Source: Hyphomicrobium_B sp001006785 (lineage in GTDB: Bacteria > Pseudomonadota > Alphaproteobacteria > Rhizobiales > Hyphomicrobiaceae). Taken from it: a stretch of DNA of 64,000 nucleotides. Positions 45,189 through 54,315 of the stretch are shown one piece after another. Numbering within the stretch: position 1 is the first letter of the stretch; each line of letters starts with the position of its first letter. The notes below the pieces were generated by a model. That model was not told where the DNA came from and did not search any database. It saw only the letters and a program-made list of their open reading frames with translations. The DNA is taken from assembly GCF_001006785.1 (NCBI RefSeq), contig NZ_CDHO01000001.1:558001-622000 (forward strand), written 5' to 3'. The translations under genes were made by a program, and so were the position numbers.

Positions 45189-46031
45189 ATGCGTCGCCGA
45201 TTGCGCCAAACCGTTGTGATCGCAGCATTGTTCGCTGCTGCTGCAGGGTTCGTCGGCGCGTCTGCCGAGCCGGCAACCGGACCGGTGCCAATGCACGCGG
45301 AAGTCACCGCTTACACGATCACGGCCTTGCTGCATAAAGCGAAGCCCGGCGAACGACCGAATCTTTCAGGAAAGTTCCTGGTCTATCTCGATCTTGCGGA
45401 CCTCGATTTTAAAGGCGCCAACCTGGCGCGTTCCGATTTCTATGGCACCGATTTCACGGATGCCAATCTGTCGGGCGTGGATCTGTCGCATACGAGGCTC
45501 GACCGGTCCGTGTTGATCCGCTCCAATCTCTCGGGCGCAAATCTCACAGGCGCGACGATCCTGCGGCCGACGATATACTCGGATCTCTCGAGCAAAACGT
45601 CGGATGCTCCGCGATTTTCCGGTGCGAACCTGTCGAAGGTCCGCGTGCAAGCGGAATTGTCAGGGTCCGATTTCAGAGGCGCCGATATGACGGAAGCGAA
45701 TTTCGCGCCGCTCGAATGGCGGTCGGGCGAGGGCACGCTCGCGACGGCGTATCGGAACATTCTCAAGTACTGCGATTTCTCCGGGGCGCGTTTGCACGCT
45801 GCGAACATGCAGCGCTCCGTCTTGTGGTTCGCGAAGTTCACCGGTGCCGATCTGACCGGCGCCGATTTTACGGACGCGGATCTTTCGCGCGCAGACTTCG
45901 CGGGGGCGGATGTTTCCGGTGCGAATTTTTCTCAGGCCAACCTGGATGGCGCCAGTCTTGTCGGCGTCAAAGGTCTGCACGAAGCGATAGGTCTCGATCA
46001 GTCGATCAATTTGGATCGCGCGACCCGCTGA
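45189..46031 (+). CDS. Secreted pentapeptide-repeat protein
   Basis: 280 residues with GAGG 7-8 bases before the ATG. A signal peptide (VVIAALFAAAAGFVGASA) is followed by two blocks of A(D/N)LXX pentapeptide repeats (LADLDFKGANLARSDF, ADLTGADFTDADLSRADF), separated by an insertion at about 170-200. The repeats would form a right-handed quadrilateral beta-helix. It is probably periplasmic. The function is unknown. Confidence 0.88.
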   Translation: MRRRLRQTVVIAALFAAAAGFVGASAEPATGPVPMHAEVTAYTITALLHKAKPGERPNLSGKFLVYLDLADLDFKGANLARSDFYGTDFTDANLSGVDLSHTRLDRSVLIRSNLSGANLTGATILRPTIYSDLSSKTSDAPRFSGANLSKVRVQAELSGSDFRGADMTEANFAPLEWRSGEGTLATAYRNILKYCDFSGARLHAANMQRSVLWFAKFTGADLTGADFTDADLSRADFAGADVSGANFSQANLDGASLVGVKGLHEAIGLDQSINLDRATR

Positions 46032-46181
46032 GTTTGAAAACATTCAAGCGTACGATCATAAACCGGCGGTTTTTCCGGTCTCGCGACAGTTTGCACTTTA
46101 ATTAAATCGGCGAAGCCTGTTAGAGTTCGATAAACCATTTATTGTCAGTATGTTAATAAGCATGTTGGCGCGAGGAGCATG

Positions 46182-46466
46182 ATGCGTAACGCGACATCCC
46201 ATCTGTGGTCTTGCTGTGCGATTGCGGTCCTTGCAACGGCTGGGCTCGCGACGCAGGCGAATGCCGTCAGCTTGCGCGTGAAGCTCGCGTGCTCAAGCGA
46301 CTATCGTGCGCTCTGCAGTCAGTACGCTTCCGACAGTCCCGAAGTTCGCGCATGCATGCGCGCCGCGGGCGAGCGGTTGTCGCCTCGCTGTCTCAATGCG
46401 CTGATCGCCGCCGGCGAAGTCTCGCAGGAAGAAGTCGCGCGCCGGGCTGCACAGGCGCATCAATAA
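46182..46466 (+). CDS. Small secreted Cys-containing protein (cysteine-rich GLG1-like repeat)
   Basis: 94 residues from the second of two adjacent ATGs; GAGGAG is only one base from the first and four from the second. A signal peptide ends near ANAVS. The mature part has a regular Cys pattern (LACSSDYRALCSQY, EVRACMRAAGERLSPRCLNA) resembling cysteine-rich GLG1-type repeats of Hyphomicrobiales secreted proteins. Disulfide pairing is inferred. Function unknown. Confidence 0.7.
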   Translation: MRNATSHLWSCCAIAVLATAGLATQANAVSLRVKLACSSDYRALCSQYASDSPEVRACMRAAGERLSPRCLNALIAAGEVSQEEVARRAAQAHQ

Positions 46467-46510
46467 TTTTTGAATGATTGCGATCGCGCGTTTCGTGTGA
46501 ACGCGCGAGA

Positions 46511-46837
46511 TCAGCTTTTCTGCGTCGACAGCCGAGCGCGCGGAAACACCGTCAACATTGGTCGATTGCTGGGCTGCCTCGGTGCAATCGTGATCATCGA
46601 GCGGTTTCGGTTTTTCGTTTTTTTGGATGTCGCCAAAGCTCGCACTTGCGTCAGGGCGAGAACGGCAGCCTTCAGTTTTGCCGGATCGCGCTCCCCTTTA
46701 TCGGCTGCTTCAAAGAGGCGGCCAATCATGTCGGCAATCTGGAAGTCCGCGCGCCGTGCGCTGATCTCCGCCATTGCCGCCTGCAGGACGCGATGAAAGC
46801 TCTTCAACTCGTCGGAACTGTAACCATCGACTTTCAT
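46511..46837 (-). CDS. Hypothetical protein, 108 residues
   Basis: ATG start; AAGGA lies about 13 bases upstream, which is far. The first 70 residues are helical and protein-like (DELKSFHRVLQAAMAEISAR, MIGRLFEAADKGERDPAKLK). The last 40 are basic and low in structure. It is convergent with the Cys-containing gene. No family is recognised and the ribosome binding site is weak. Confidence 0.5.
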   Translation of the reverse strand: MKVDGYSSDELKSFHRVLQAAMAEISARRADFQIADMIGRLFEAADKGERDPAKLKAAVLALTQVRALATSKKTKNRNRSMITIAPRQPSNRPMLTVFPRARLSTQKS

Positions 46838-47104
46838 GGTCGTCGCTTTGTCCTTGGAGTAGGGATGGCCAGATCATGCCGGCCACCAACCGGCGCATCG
46901 AGACCGCGCCGACCCCTCAACATGTGGTGATGGTCGAGGGTTCCACTAGGACAGGAACACTTTTTCTTTGGGCCAGGACTTGAATTTTTCAGCGATCTGC
47001 TGAGGTGGGTGGTTTCGGCAGGTGTGGGTACGGATATCAGTTTTGCGACGCAGCGACCTGGATTCGTTGTTTCGACGAACTGATAGGTTTATGAGGAGGA
47101 GATC

Positions 47105-47362
47105 ATGCACCGAAGCGTTTTCATCGCCTTTGGATTGTGCGTGCTAACGTGCTCTGCGCCAGCCCATGCTATCGGCTTAGGGGAGGCGGGTGAGTTGGAG
47201 CATGCGCGTGCGAATGCGCGGGCGGGCGGGCCGTTGAGCGAGCGCGACGCCGAGCTTCTCGAACGGTATGGATGTTTGAGCGGGACGGATAGCGCGTTCT
47301 GCAAACGACAGTCGCAGCCTACGCGAGATCGCGTGCAACGGCGCCGGCATAAGAAATACTAG
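47105..47362 (+). CDS. Small secreted protein, 85 residues
   Basis: ATG with GAGGAGGAG immediately upstream, one of the strongest ribosome binding sites in the window. A signal peptide (MHRSVFIAFGLCVLTCSAPA, cleavage after HA) precedes a short helical mature part (GEAGELEHARANARAGG), two Cys residues (YGCLSG, AFCKRQ) that could form a disulfide, and a basic end (RVQRRRHKKY). Function unknown. Confidence 0.7.
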   Translation: MHRSVFIAFGLCVLTCSAPAHAIGLGEAGELEHARANARAGGPLSERDAELLERYGCLSGTDSAFCKRQSQPTRDRVQRRRHKKY

Positions 47363-47389
47363 AGCCGATCGGGATCGTGGCGCGGCGGT

Positions 47390-47920
47390 TTAAAGGCTCG
47401 TCGCGGTCTTTTGTACGCTGGCGCGCCATTGATCGAGCGCGGCTTCTTCTGGTGAGAGATAAACGGCGCCGTCCGCCGTATAGCCCGTCCACGATTTGCG
47501 ATGGCGCTGCGATACGGTCGTCAGAACGGGCTTTCCGGCCTCGATCGCTGCGTCAAATGCGGGGGCCAGACCGCCGCGTTCCGCTTCGAGCTTACCGAAC
47601 TTGCTGAGCACGACGATATCGCAATCGGCGATCTGCTTCAGAAGCTCTCCGCAGGCAGTTTCGACGCCGTCGGCATCGAGGTGGCAGGAGGTTTCGGCCC
47701 TCGGGGTTTCGACGTAGATGGAGTAGGCTTTGCCGGAAACGACGTCGCGAAGGTATCCGGCGCGGCAGACGCGATTTTCGAGCCCGTGCGTCTCGGCGAT
47801 AAGCCCGACGACGTTCAATCCGGCGGCGCGCCATCTCGAAGCGGCGTCAGCGAACAGGGCCTGGATCGTCGGATCATCGGCTCCGACGACTGTCGCGATC
47901 GAGCTTGTTGCGAGCGTCAT
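47390..47920 (-). CDS. DUF2478 family protein
   Basis: 176 residues from ATG with AGGA 8 bases upstream. It matches DUF2478 by its pattern: an N-terminal strand and helix (IATVVGADDPTIQALFADAA), CHLDADGVETACGELL, DIVVLSKFGKLEAERGGLAP and PVLTTVSQRHRKSW. The family lies structurally near P-loop NTPases of molybdenum cofactor or molybdate genes. No molybdenum gene is adjacent here, so the role remains open. Confidence 0.8.
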   Translation of the reverse strand: MTLATSSIATVVGADDPTIQALFADAASRWRAAGLNVVGLIAETHGLENRVCRAGYLRDVVSGKAYSIYVETPRAETSCHLDADGVETACGELLKQIADCDIVVLSKFGKLEAERGGLAPAFDAAIEAGKPVLTTVSQRHRKSWTGYTADGAVYLSPEEAALDQWRASVQKTATSL

Positions 47921-48212
47921 GATGGCATCCTCGTAGCTTGATCCGGCGCAAACCAACGACTTTCAAACTCGTCGAATTATAGGCTCACGGCGAATTGATA
48001 CATTTAATGTATATCTTTTGCCTTGACCCATGCGCAACATGGAAGAAAAGCGCGGGTTGCAGGAGATGCGCGCCGATTGGCCAAATTGTGTGGAGGCTTG
48101 GCACGTTCTATCGGATGGTCCGGAGCGGCGATATGTTGGCGCCGGACCTCAATGCCAGGGCTCAGACTGCATCGCTTGCTGAGCAAAAGATTGGAGCGAT
48201 TTATCCGAAATC

Positions 48213-48557
48213 ATGACCTACGTCGTCACAGAGAATTGCATCAAGTGCAAATACACCGACTGCGTTGAAGTGTGCCCCGTGGACTGCTTCTACGAAGGCG
48301 AGAACATGCTCGTCATACATCCTGACGAGTGCATCGACTGCGGCGTGTGCGTGCCCGAATGTCCGGCGGAGGCGATCTTCTCGGACGCCGAACCACAGGC
48401 CACCGCGCATTGGCTCGACCTCAATCGCAAGCATGCGGATCAATGGCCGAACATCGTCGCGAAGAAAGCAGCGATGCCGGATGCCGATGCAGAGAACGGC
48501 CGTGCCGGGAAGGCCGCCGAGTTCTCGCCCGAGGCTGCGACCGAAGACGCAAAATAG
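48213..48557 (+). CDS. fdxA: Seven-iron ferredoxin FdxA
   Basis: 114 residues. The first cluster region is CIKCKYTDCVEVCPVDC (Cys9, 12, 17, 21, 25), the second CIDCGVCVPECP (Cys40, 43, 46, 50), the pattern of 3Fe-4S/4Fe-4S ferredoxins of the FdxA type. The C-terminal tail is Ala/Glu-rich. It carries electrons at low potential in the cytoplasm. Its redox partner cannot be read from the context. Confidence 0.95.
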   Translation: MTYVVTENCIKCKYTDCVEVCPVDCFYEGENMLVIHPDECIDCGVCVPECPAEAIFSDAEPQATAHWLDLNRKHADQWPNIVAKKAAMPDADAENGRAGKAAEFSPEAATEDAK

Positions 48558-48635
48558 CCCGTCTGCGAGAGGCAGCCTCGGCTATTCCCTGTTGAATTGA
48601 TGCACGATGTTCCGGCGAGCGGCGCTCGCGGGAAA

Positions 48636-48914
48636 CTACTGCTCTTTGTCGAAGCCGCGGATCGCCCATGCCGCTGCGAGGCCGAACAGCCAAAGCGCGA
48701 TCGGCGGCGCGAACAGAAGAATGGGAACTTCGATCAGGTCGCCGCGGCTGTTCAAGCTGCCATGCGCGCCTTCGAGCATCAGGTAGATGGTCCAGCCCAT
48801 GATCCAGCCGGCCGAGAGCAGCATCCAGACGCGGAAGAAGCCACGCTTCCAGTTCACCTGGCGGGCGTCGCTCAAGTCGACCGAGTCCCGGCGCGACAAT
48901 CCAAAGTTCGGCAT
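48636..48914 (-). CDS. Small two-pass membrane protein, 92 residues
   Basis: ATG with GAGGAG 6 bases upstream. Two membrane segments are clear: FFRVWMLLSAGWIMGWTIYL and VPILLFAPPIALWLFGLAAA. Between them is a short polar loop. No family is recognised. It is convergent with fdxA. Confidence 0.7.
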   Translation of the reverse strand: MPNFGLSRRDSVDLSDARQVNWKRGFFRVWMLLSAGWIMGWTIYLMLEGAHGSLNSRGDLIEVPILLFAPPIALWLFGLAAAWAIRGFDKEQ

Positions 48915-49342
48915 TCGGTCTCTCCTCGTGGGCAGGCGGGGAAGCCTAAGCTTTCCAGGTCGAGTCCGCTAGATCGCGTTTTAGCTCGCGCCATTGCGCA
49001 TGAACAAGAATTTGCGAAAGGCCGGGCGGTCGCCAATATGTCGGACGGGCGCTTTTCGCCTATCCGCGGCGCAACTTTATGACGTCGAAGGCCGGTTCGG
49101 GCTTTGCGGGCCACTGCGCGACGATAACCCGCGCGTTCTAGGCAACGTGACGGCTTTGGGTACGCCTGCGGGCCGAAACTCTATGGCCGACCGGCAAGCG
49201 GACATATATTTCTCCAGCTTTTCCGGCTTCGGTCTTTGACTTATCAAGCGGCTTGTAATCAACCGGAAATCGCACCAACTTCTGTTGCCCCGGTTCGGCT
49301 CGATGGCCGCCGCATTCCCTACGTCCGAAAGACCCGTTCGAA
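48915..49342. other. 428-base intergenic region between divergent genes
   Basis: No gene is supported on either strand. It must hold promoters for the small membrane protein and the binding-protein homologue. I found no recognisable operator. Confidence 0.5.
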
Positions 49343-50629
49343 ATGGCCAAGTCGCATTTTCCGCTTATTTCGGCGCTGTCGGTGGCGATGCCACGCCGCA
49401 AGTTCGTGACGAAGAAGACGGTCAATGTCGGGTTTCTTGCGCCGCTGTCCGGCCCTTTGAAGTCCTGGGCGGAGCCAGGGTTCAATGGCTGTCTGATCTG
49501 GCAAGAGCGGATCAACGCGAGCGGCGGATTGCTGATTGGCGATCATCGCTACCTGATCAACGTCATTCCGTATGACACCCAGTTCCAGCCCGACCGCGCG
49601 TTCGAAGGCGCGCGCAAGCTCGTCATAGAGGACGAGGTGAAGTTTCTCATCATGGTCGGCGGCGACGACTTCTCGCGGCCGTTGAGGGATTTCCTGAACC
49701 AGCGGCGCATTCTCGTCAGCACGGCATTGCCGAGTGATCTCACGCCCGACTCGCGCACTCTGATTGCTCCGAGCGAAGTTCATCCGATTTACAACGTAAC
49801 CGGCGTCGACTGGCTGAAGCGGACGCATCCGAACATCAAGACCGTCGCGATGTGCACGCAGAACGACGCGCACGGCATCCCGTCGATCGCTACGTATCGC
49901 GCGGCGTTCGAAGCCGCCGATATCGATGTTGTCGCCGAGCTTCTGTTTCCGATCGAGACCTCGGAATTCAAGCCGCTCGTTGAGGAACTGCTTGCGAAGA
50001 AGCCGGACCTTCTATGCTGGGACACGGCCTACGAGCCGTTCGTTCACGCGCTGACGATCGAAGCGTTCCGGCAGGGTTACCGTGGGCCGATCCTGTCGTG
50101 CACATGCGATAACTATGTCGAGCTGATCGCCAAGACGTCGGCCGAGTTCATGGAAGGCTTTGTCTTCCAGTTTCCTGATTTCGACGATCCGAGGCTGAAC
50201 GATCAGCAGATCAGTTTCGAAAATCCGAACGGCTTTTACGAGGAATTCTGCGCGCGGTTTCCGGGCACATGGAGCGCGGTCTCGTGGCAATACGTGTCGG
50301 TGCTCGATATCTGGAAGTCGGCGGTCGAACGATGCCGCTCGTTCGAACCTGCAACCGTCATGGCGATGATGAAGGTCGGGGGCCGCAGCCGCAACGTTTT
50401 CGGGGACGCGATCTGGTGGGGCAGGGAGCTGTTCGGCATCGACAACGCGCTCGTCGGATATTGGCCGGTGGTGAGAATTCAGGACGGACGGGCGCGGATC
50501 GTGGAATTCGGCTCCATCCTCGATTGGTGGTCAAAGCATAAAGAGGTGCTGATCCGGCACATGCGGAAGATGGGGCTCATGTGGGATCAGCGCGAAGAGA
50601 AAATCGCGGGCAGCCGATATATTCTCTAG
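49343..50629 (+). CDS. Periplasmic-binding-protein homologue lacking a signal peptide (AmiC/FmdD-like)
   Basis: 428 residues from ATG; an ATG 15 codons in (MPRRKFVTKKTVNVGF) is equally possible. The fold is that of branched-chain amino acid/amide-binding proteins: VNVGFLAPLSGPLKSW, GCLIWQERINASGGLL, FLIMVGGDDFS, VAMCTQNDAHG, LLCWDTAYEPF. Neither start gives a convincing signal peptide or lipobox, and no ABC permease genes follow. Such a protein may stay in the cytoplasm as a ligand sensor, as AmiC does for amides. It is convergent with the GntR regulator of the dimethylamine region. The ligand (an amine or amide) is inferred from context only. Confidence 0.75.
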   Translation: MAKSHFPLISALSVAMPRRKFVTKKTVNVGFLAPLSGPLKSWAEPGFNGCLIWQERINASGGLLIGDHRYLINVIPYDTQFQPDRAFEGARKLVIEDEVKFLIMVGGDDFSRPLRDFLNQRRILVSTALPSDLTPDSRTLIAPSEVHPIYNVTGVDWLKRTHPNIKTVAMCTQNDAHGIPSIATYRAAFEAADIDVVAELLFPIETSEFKPLVEELLAKKPDLLCWDTAYEPFVHALTIEAFRQGYRGPILSCTCDNYVELIAKTSAEFMEGFVFQFPDFDDPRLNDQQISFENPNGFYEEFCARFPGTWSAVSWQYVSVLDIWKSAVERCRSFEPATVMAMMKVGGRSRNVFGDAIWWGRELFGIDNALVGYWPVVRIQDGRARIVEFGSILDWWSKHKEVLIRHMRKMGLMWDQREEKIAGSRYIL

Positions 50630-50643
50630 GCGCGGGATCGCGA

Positions 50644-51423
50644 TCAGGGCTGATAGAGCAGATCCTGCTGATTGCTGGCGATGATGAGGTTCATGAACTC
50701 CATCGCGCCCTCGATGTCCCGGCTTTCCAGCGCCTCGAAAAGAGAGCGGAGCCGCTGGCGGCTGTCGCTGATCCGCTTCGGGGACAGCGATTGAATGCGC
50801 GTTGCAAGCCAGTGGGGCTGGCAGCGAACTTCGCCGACGATCCGGTACATGGTGATCAGCAGCCGGTTGTGCGTGCCTTCCGCAATCTTCATCAGGAACT
50901 GCTTTTCCAGATGCGCGAATTTCGCGGCGTCGGCGACGACGGTCTCGATATCTTCAAGGAGTGTACGCAGTTCGTTCAGGTCGCGCACGGACATGTATAG
51001 CGCGCCGAGCCTGACGATTTCCGGCTCCAGCAGCGAACAGACGACGCCCATCTCGAATGGAGACGCCGACTCTACGATCGGCTTGATGTCGAGATAATCC
51101 AGCGACGGCGGCGCCTGGACGGGTGCGCTTTGCGGAGCCGGTGCTGGCGGCTTGTAGACGACGTAAGTTCCGCTGTTGGCGCGTCGCACGACGACGCCGT
51201 AAGTTTCGAGAAATTCCAGAGCCTGCCGGACTGTCGAGCGCGTCAAGCCGAACTCGTCGGCGAAATTGCGCTCAGCTGCGAGGCGAGACCCGAAGGAATA
51301 CTCGCCCGAAACGACGCGTTCGAAAATGCGGCGTGCGGCGAGTTTCACTTTCTCCTTGGCGAACGGCGGGTCGATGCCCTCCTGCTCCCAAGGTGGAATA
51401 GCTTTTGACATTGCCCCGGCCAT
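50644..51423 (-). CDS. GntR/FadR-family transcriptional regulator
   Basis: 259 residues from ATG with GGAG 6 bases upstream. The N-terminal winged helix is clear (AARRIFERVVSGEYSFG, RLAAERNFADEFGLTRSTVR, ALEFLETYGVVVRRANSGTY). A Pro-rich linker leads to an FCD-type helical ligand-binding domain (about 115-250). It follows the TPR gene by 35 bases, so both are co-transcribed, divergent from the permease and monooxygenase genes. It probably controls them from the palindrome in the shared promoter region. Confidence 0.88.
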   Translation of the reverse strand: MAGAMSKAIPPWEQEGIDPPFAKEKVKLAARRIFERVVSGEYSFGSRLAAERNFADEFGLTRSTVRQALEFLETYGVVVRRANSGTYVVYKPPAPAPQSAPVQAPPSLDYLDIKPIVESASPFEMGVVCSLLEPEIVRLGALYMSVRDLNELRTLLEDIETVVADAAKFAHLEKQFLMKIAEGTHNRLLITMYRIVGEVRCQPHWLATRIQSLSPKRISDSRQRLRSLFEALESRDIEGAMEFMNLIIASNQQDLLYQP

Positions 51424-51458
51424 TTCGTCTCCCGTGTTCGTTCGCGTTTCTGTGTTTT

Positions 51459-52154
51459 CTAGTCGCGATGTGCGTGTGCGCCGTCGCCGCTGTCAGGCTT
51501 CAGCCCGACTGTCAGATAGGCGGCGTCGATGAGCGGACGCATTTCGACGACTGTATTTTTCGCTACGGATCGCCATTGCGCCTCCGTGCTTTTGACGATG
51601 CGCACGCGTCGTGCGGGCAACGAGGCGCCGGTAAGATCGACAAGAACGCGGGTGCCGGTTGCGTCTTCACCGAATGCGGCGTGGATGGCTTGCGTGCGCA
51701 GTAGAGCGTGATCGGGTTCGGTACTGTCTGCGCAGACCTGATCGTAGATCGAATCCGTGAGGGCCGCGGCGCCGGCGCAGAGCGTCAGATATTTCTTGCG
51801 GCGGAGGCCTGTCAGCACGTCGGGGTGATTGGCTGCGAGCAGGAAATGAAACATCGAGCTGCTTGCCGTCGACGGGATGTCCATCCGCTGGACCCAGGCT
51901 TCAACATTTCGCCATTGCGTGCGCGCAGCGCTCAGAGCGGCGATCGCTTGCGTGCGACGACCGGCAATGAGTTCGCCCAATCCAAGATTGCTGAGAGCTG
52001 CCGCGCGGCGCGGATCTTCGTCGGGCAAGTGATCGGCGAAGGTGCAGCTATCCCGCCAAAACGAGGCGGCTTCGTCGATGCGTGCCTCTTCGACGGCGCG
52101 CAGACCTGCCAGCGTGCAGGCAAGCCAAGCATCGGGCCGGTTCATCTCATTCAC
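51459..52154 (-). CDS. TPR-like protein, co-transcribed with the GntR regulator
   Basis: 231 residues from a GTG with GAGGAG 9 bases upstream; an ATG three codons later and a GTG ten codons earlier are alternatives. The N-terminal half has paired helices of TPR type (LAGLRAVEEARIDEAASFWR, AALSNLGLGELIAGRRTQAI). The C-terminal half has strands (ATGTRVLVDLTGASLPARRV) and no recognised family. Its place between the regulator and the shared promoter suggests a regulatory or assembly role in dimethylamine use. Confidence 0.75.
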   Translation of the reverse strand: MNEMNRPDAWLACTLAGLRAVEEARIDEAASFWRDSCTFADHLPDEDPRRAAALSNLGLGELIAGRRTQAIAALSAARTQWRNVEAWVQRMDIPSTASSSMFHFLLAANHPDVLTGLRRKKYLTLCAGAAALTDSIYDQVCADSTEPDHALLRTQAIHAAFGEDATGTRVLVDLTGASLPARRVRIVKSTEAQWRSVAKNTVVEMRPLIDAAYLTVGLKPDSGDGAHAHRD

Positions 52155-52321
52155 TATGTCCGGCTCCTCAAACGCATCGGTCACGACGTCTGGTTATGAA
52201 ACTGGCATGGAAAGCGCACAAAATCAAACCAAAAATCACCAATTACCACCAGGGTTTCCAAAACGATTATAATTCAACAAACAGAAGCTTTATTTCGCAA
52301 ATGCACAGTATTTCCTAGTCA

Positions 52322-52338
52322 TGCTCAAAGCTTGAGCA
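52322..52338. promoter_or_regulatory. Perfect 17-bp palindrome, candidate GntR operator
   Basis: TGCTCAA (52322-52328) and TTGAGCA (52332-52338) flank a 3-base centre. It is the best palindrome in the 366-base AT-rich region between the divergent TPR-gntR and permease-dmm transcripts (52155-52520). The size and half-site spacing suit a GntR/FadR dimer. No other gene is seen in the region. Confidence 0.55.
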
Positions 52339-52520
52339 AGGCCAAAAATTTCCCCACCGGAAACGAATTTTAACTTGCTTCCTTTGCAATATGTGAAAAT
52401 ATCGCACCCATCAATCAAGAAATGTCGAAATTGGTCATTATTTGGCACGATTGGTTGAAAAACAAACAAAAGATAACTGCATCGCAAAAGCGGCAGAACA
52501 CGTTTCCTGGGAGGGAAATA

Positions 52521-54302
52521 ATGACAGTTGAAGCAGCAAGCTTTTCAGGGGGGCAAGCCCCAAAAGAACTTGTACGGTCGATAGACTGGCGTGGCGCATT
52601 TTGGGTGGCGAGCGGCGTGCCGGCGCTGGTGCTGTTCTCCATCGGCGGCATCGCGGGCATGACCGGCAAGGTGGCGTTCCTCGTTTGGGCCGCCTCGATG
52701 GTGATGGGATTCATCCAGTCATTCACGTATGCGGAAATCGCCGGACTGTTTCCGAACAAGTCGGGTGGTGCGTCGATCTATGGCGCGGCGGCATGGGTTC
52801 GCTATTCGAAGATCATCGCGCCGCTGTCGGTGTGGTGTAACTGGCTGGCGTGGACGCCCGTGCTATCGCTCGGCTGTTCGATCGCCGCGGCCTACATTCT
52901 GAATGCCGTCGGTCCAATCCCGGCTACGGATTCGCCGGAAGTGCTCGCCTGGGTGCAGGCGCACGCGGCTTCGCTCACCGCTGATAGCCCGCGCGTCGTT
53001 GAGTGGCTCGCGGCCAACGCCGGCAAGACATCGGCTGATGCCATCAGCGCCCTGCTGGCGCTCGACGGTGTTGCAGCGCTGACTCCGACCATCCGCACAT
53101 GGAGTCTGTTCACTCAAAGCCTCGGTCCGGTTACGTTCTCGCTCAACGCCGTGTTCTTCATCGGTGCGGTGCTGATGCTCGTCACCTTCGCCATCCAGCA
53201 TCGCGGCATTCTTGGAACCGCGAGCGTTCAGAAATATATCGGACTGCTGGTGATCATCCCGATGCTGATCGTCGGCGTCGTTCCGATCCTGACCGGGCAG
53301 ATCGACTGGTCGAACTATTCGCCGCTGGCGCCGTTGAAGGCGGCGGCTGTTGCGGAGACTGGTCCGTGGGACATCAACGGCTGGACGTTGGTGCTCGGCG
53401 GCATGTTCATCGCGGCCTGGTCGACGTACGCGTTTGAGACGGCCATCTGCTACACGAGCGAATTCAAGAATCCCAAGACCGACACGTTCAAGGCGATCTT
53501 CTATTCCGGTCTCTTGTGCCTGCTGCTCTACACTCTGGTGCCGTTCACGTTCCAGGGCGTTCTCGGTCTCGACGGCATGCTCGCTGCACCGATCGTCGAC
53601 GGTTCTGGCGTCGCGGCAGCGATGGCCAAGATGGTTGGCGGCACGGGCTTCCTGGTCAACATCATGGTCATGATGATGATCCTCGCGCTGATGCTGTCGA
53701 TCATGACGGCGATGGCCGGCTCGTCGCGCACCTTGTACCAGGGTTCGGTCGACGGCTGGCTTCCGCGCTTCCTCGACCACGTCAACAGCCACGGCGCACC
53801 GACGCATGCGATGTGGACGGATCTCATCTTCAATCTCGGCCTGCTTGCGATTGCGGCCGCGGATGCGACGAGCTTCTTCTTCATCCTGGCAGTGTCGAAC
53901 TGCTGCTACATCATCTTCAACTTCCTGAACCTCAACTCCGGCTGGCTGCATCGTATCGATAACGGCCATATCGAACGTCCGTTCAGGGCGCCGACGCTGT
54001 TGCTCGCGCTTGGCGTGCTGTTCTCATTCGTCAATGCCGGGCTGATGGGTGCGGGTGCGAAGGTGTGGAACCCGCTGGCGCTGACGTCGGCTGCGATTGC
54101 GGCGGCGCTGATCATTCCGGTGTTCTGGTTCCGCCACTACGTTCAGGACAAAGGGCAGTTCCCGCAGCACATGCTCGATGACCTGAACCTGACGACGGAC
54201 AGCCTCCGGGCGCGTAAGGCGGGCATCCTGCCCTACATCGTCCTGCTCGCCGGCGTTTCCGTCGTCCTCGTCGCTAACTGGTTCTTCCAGCTTGCGGGGT
54301 GA
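52521..54302 (+). CDS. APC-superfamily permease, candidate amine transporter
   Basis: 593 residues from ATG with GGGAGGG 5-6 bases upstream. About 12-14 membrane segments; N-terminal ASGVPALVLFSIGGIAGMTG and SFTYAEIAGLFPNKSGGASI match amino acid-polyamine-organocation permeases. Between early segments there is an unusually long polar loop (about residues 145-205; LAWVQAHAASLTADSPRVVE, ADAISALLALDGVAAL). The gene leads the dimethylamine monooxygenase genes, so uptake of dimethylamine or a related amine is a reasonable inference. A strong hairpin follows it, before the next gene. Confidence 0.85.
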   Translation: MTVEAASFSGGQAPKELVRSIDWRGAFWVASGVPALVLFSIGGIAGMTGKVAFLVWAASMVMGFIQSFTYAEIAGLFPNKSGGASIYGAAAWVRYSKIIAPLSVWCNWLAWTPVLSLGCSIAAAYILNAVGPIPATDSPEVLAWVQAHAASLTADSPRVVEWLAANAGKTSADAISALLALDGVAALTPTIRTWSLFTQSLGPVTFSLNAVFFIGAVLMLVTFAIQHRGILGTASVQKYIGLLVIIPMLIVGVVPILTGQIDWSNYSPLAPLKAAAVAETGPWDINGWTLVLGGMFIAAWSTYAFETAICYTSEFKNPKTDTFKAIFYSGLLCLLLYTLVPFTFQGVLGLDGMLAAPIVDGSGVAAAMAKMVGGTGFLVNIMVMMMILALMLSIMTAMAGSSRTLYQGSVDGWLPRFLDHVNSHGAPTHAMWTDLIFNLGLLAIAAADATSFFFILAVSNCCYIIFNFLNLNSGWLHRIDNGHIERPFRAPTLLLALGVLFSFVNAGLMGAGAKVWNPLALTSAAIAAALIIPVFWFRHYVQDKGQFPQHMLDDLNLTTDSLRARKAGILPYIVLLAGVSVVLVANWFFQLAG

Positions 54303-54315
54303 AGCATAAGATATT

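Noticed and set aside
47995..48216. 73-codon frame running into the start of fdxA
   Set aside because: No ribosome binding site and no recognisable composition. It overlaps the well-supported ferredoxin start.
52442..52458. Sigma-54-like promoter (TGGCACG) before the permease
   Set aside because: The TGGCAC half is good, but the GC of the -12 element is missing at the required spacing (GTTGA shifted by one base).
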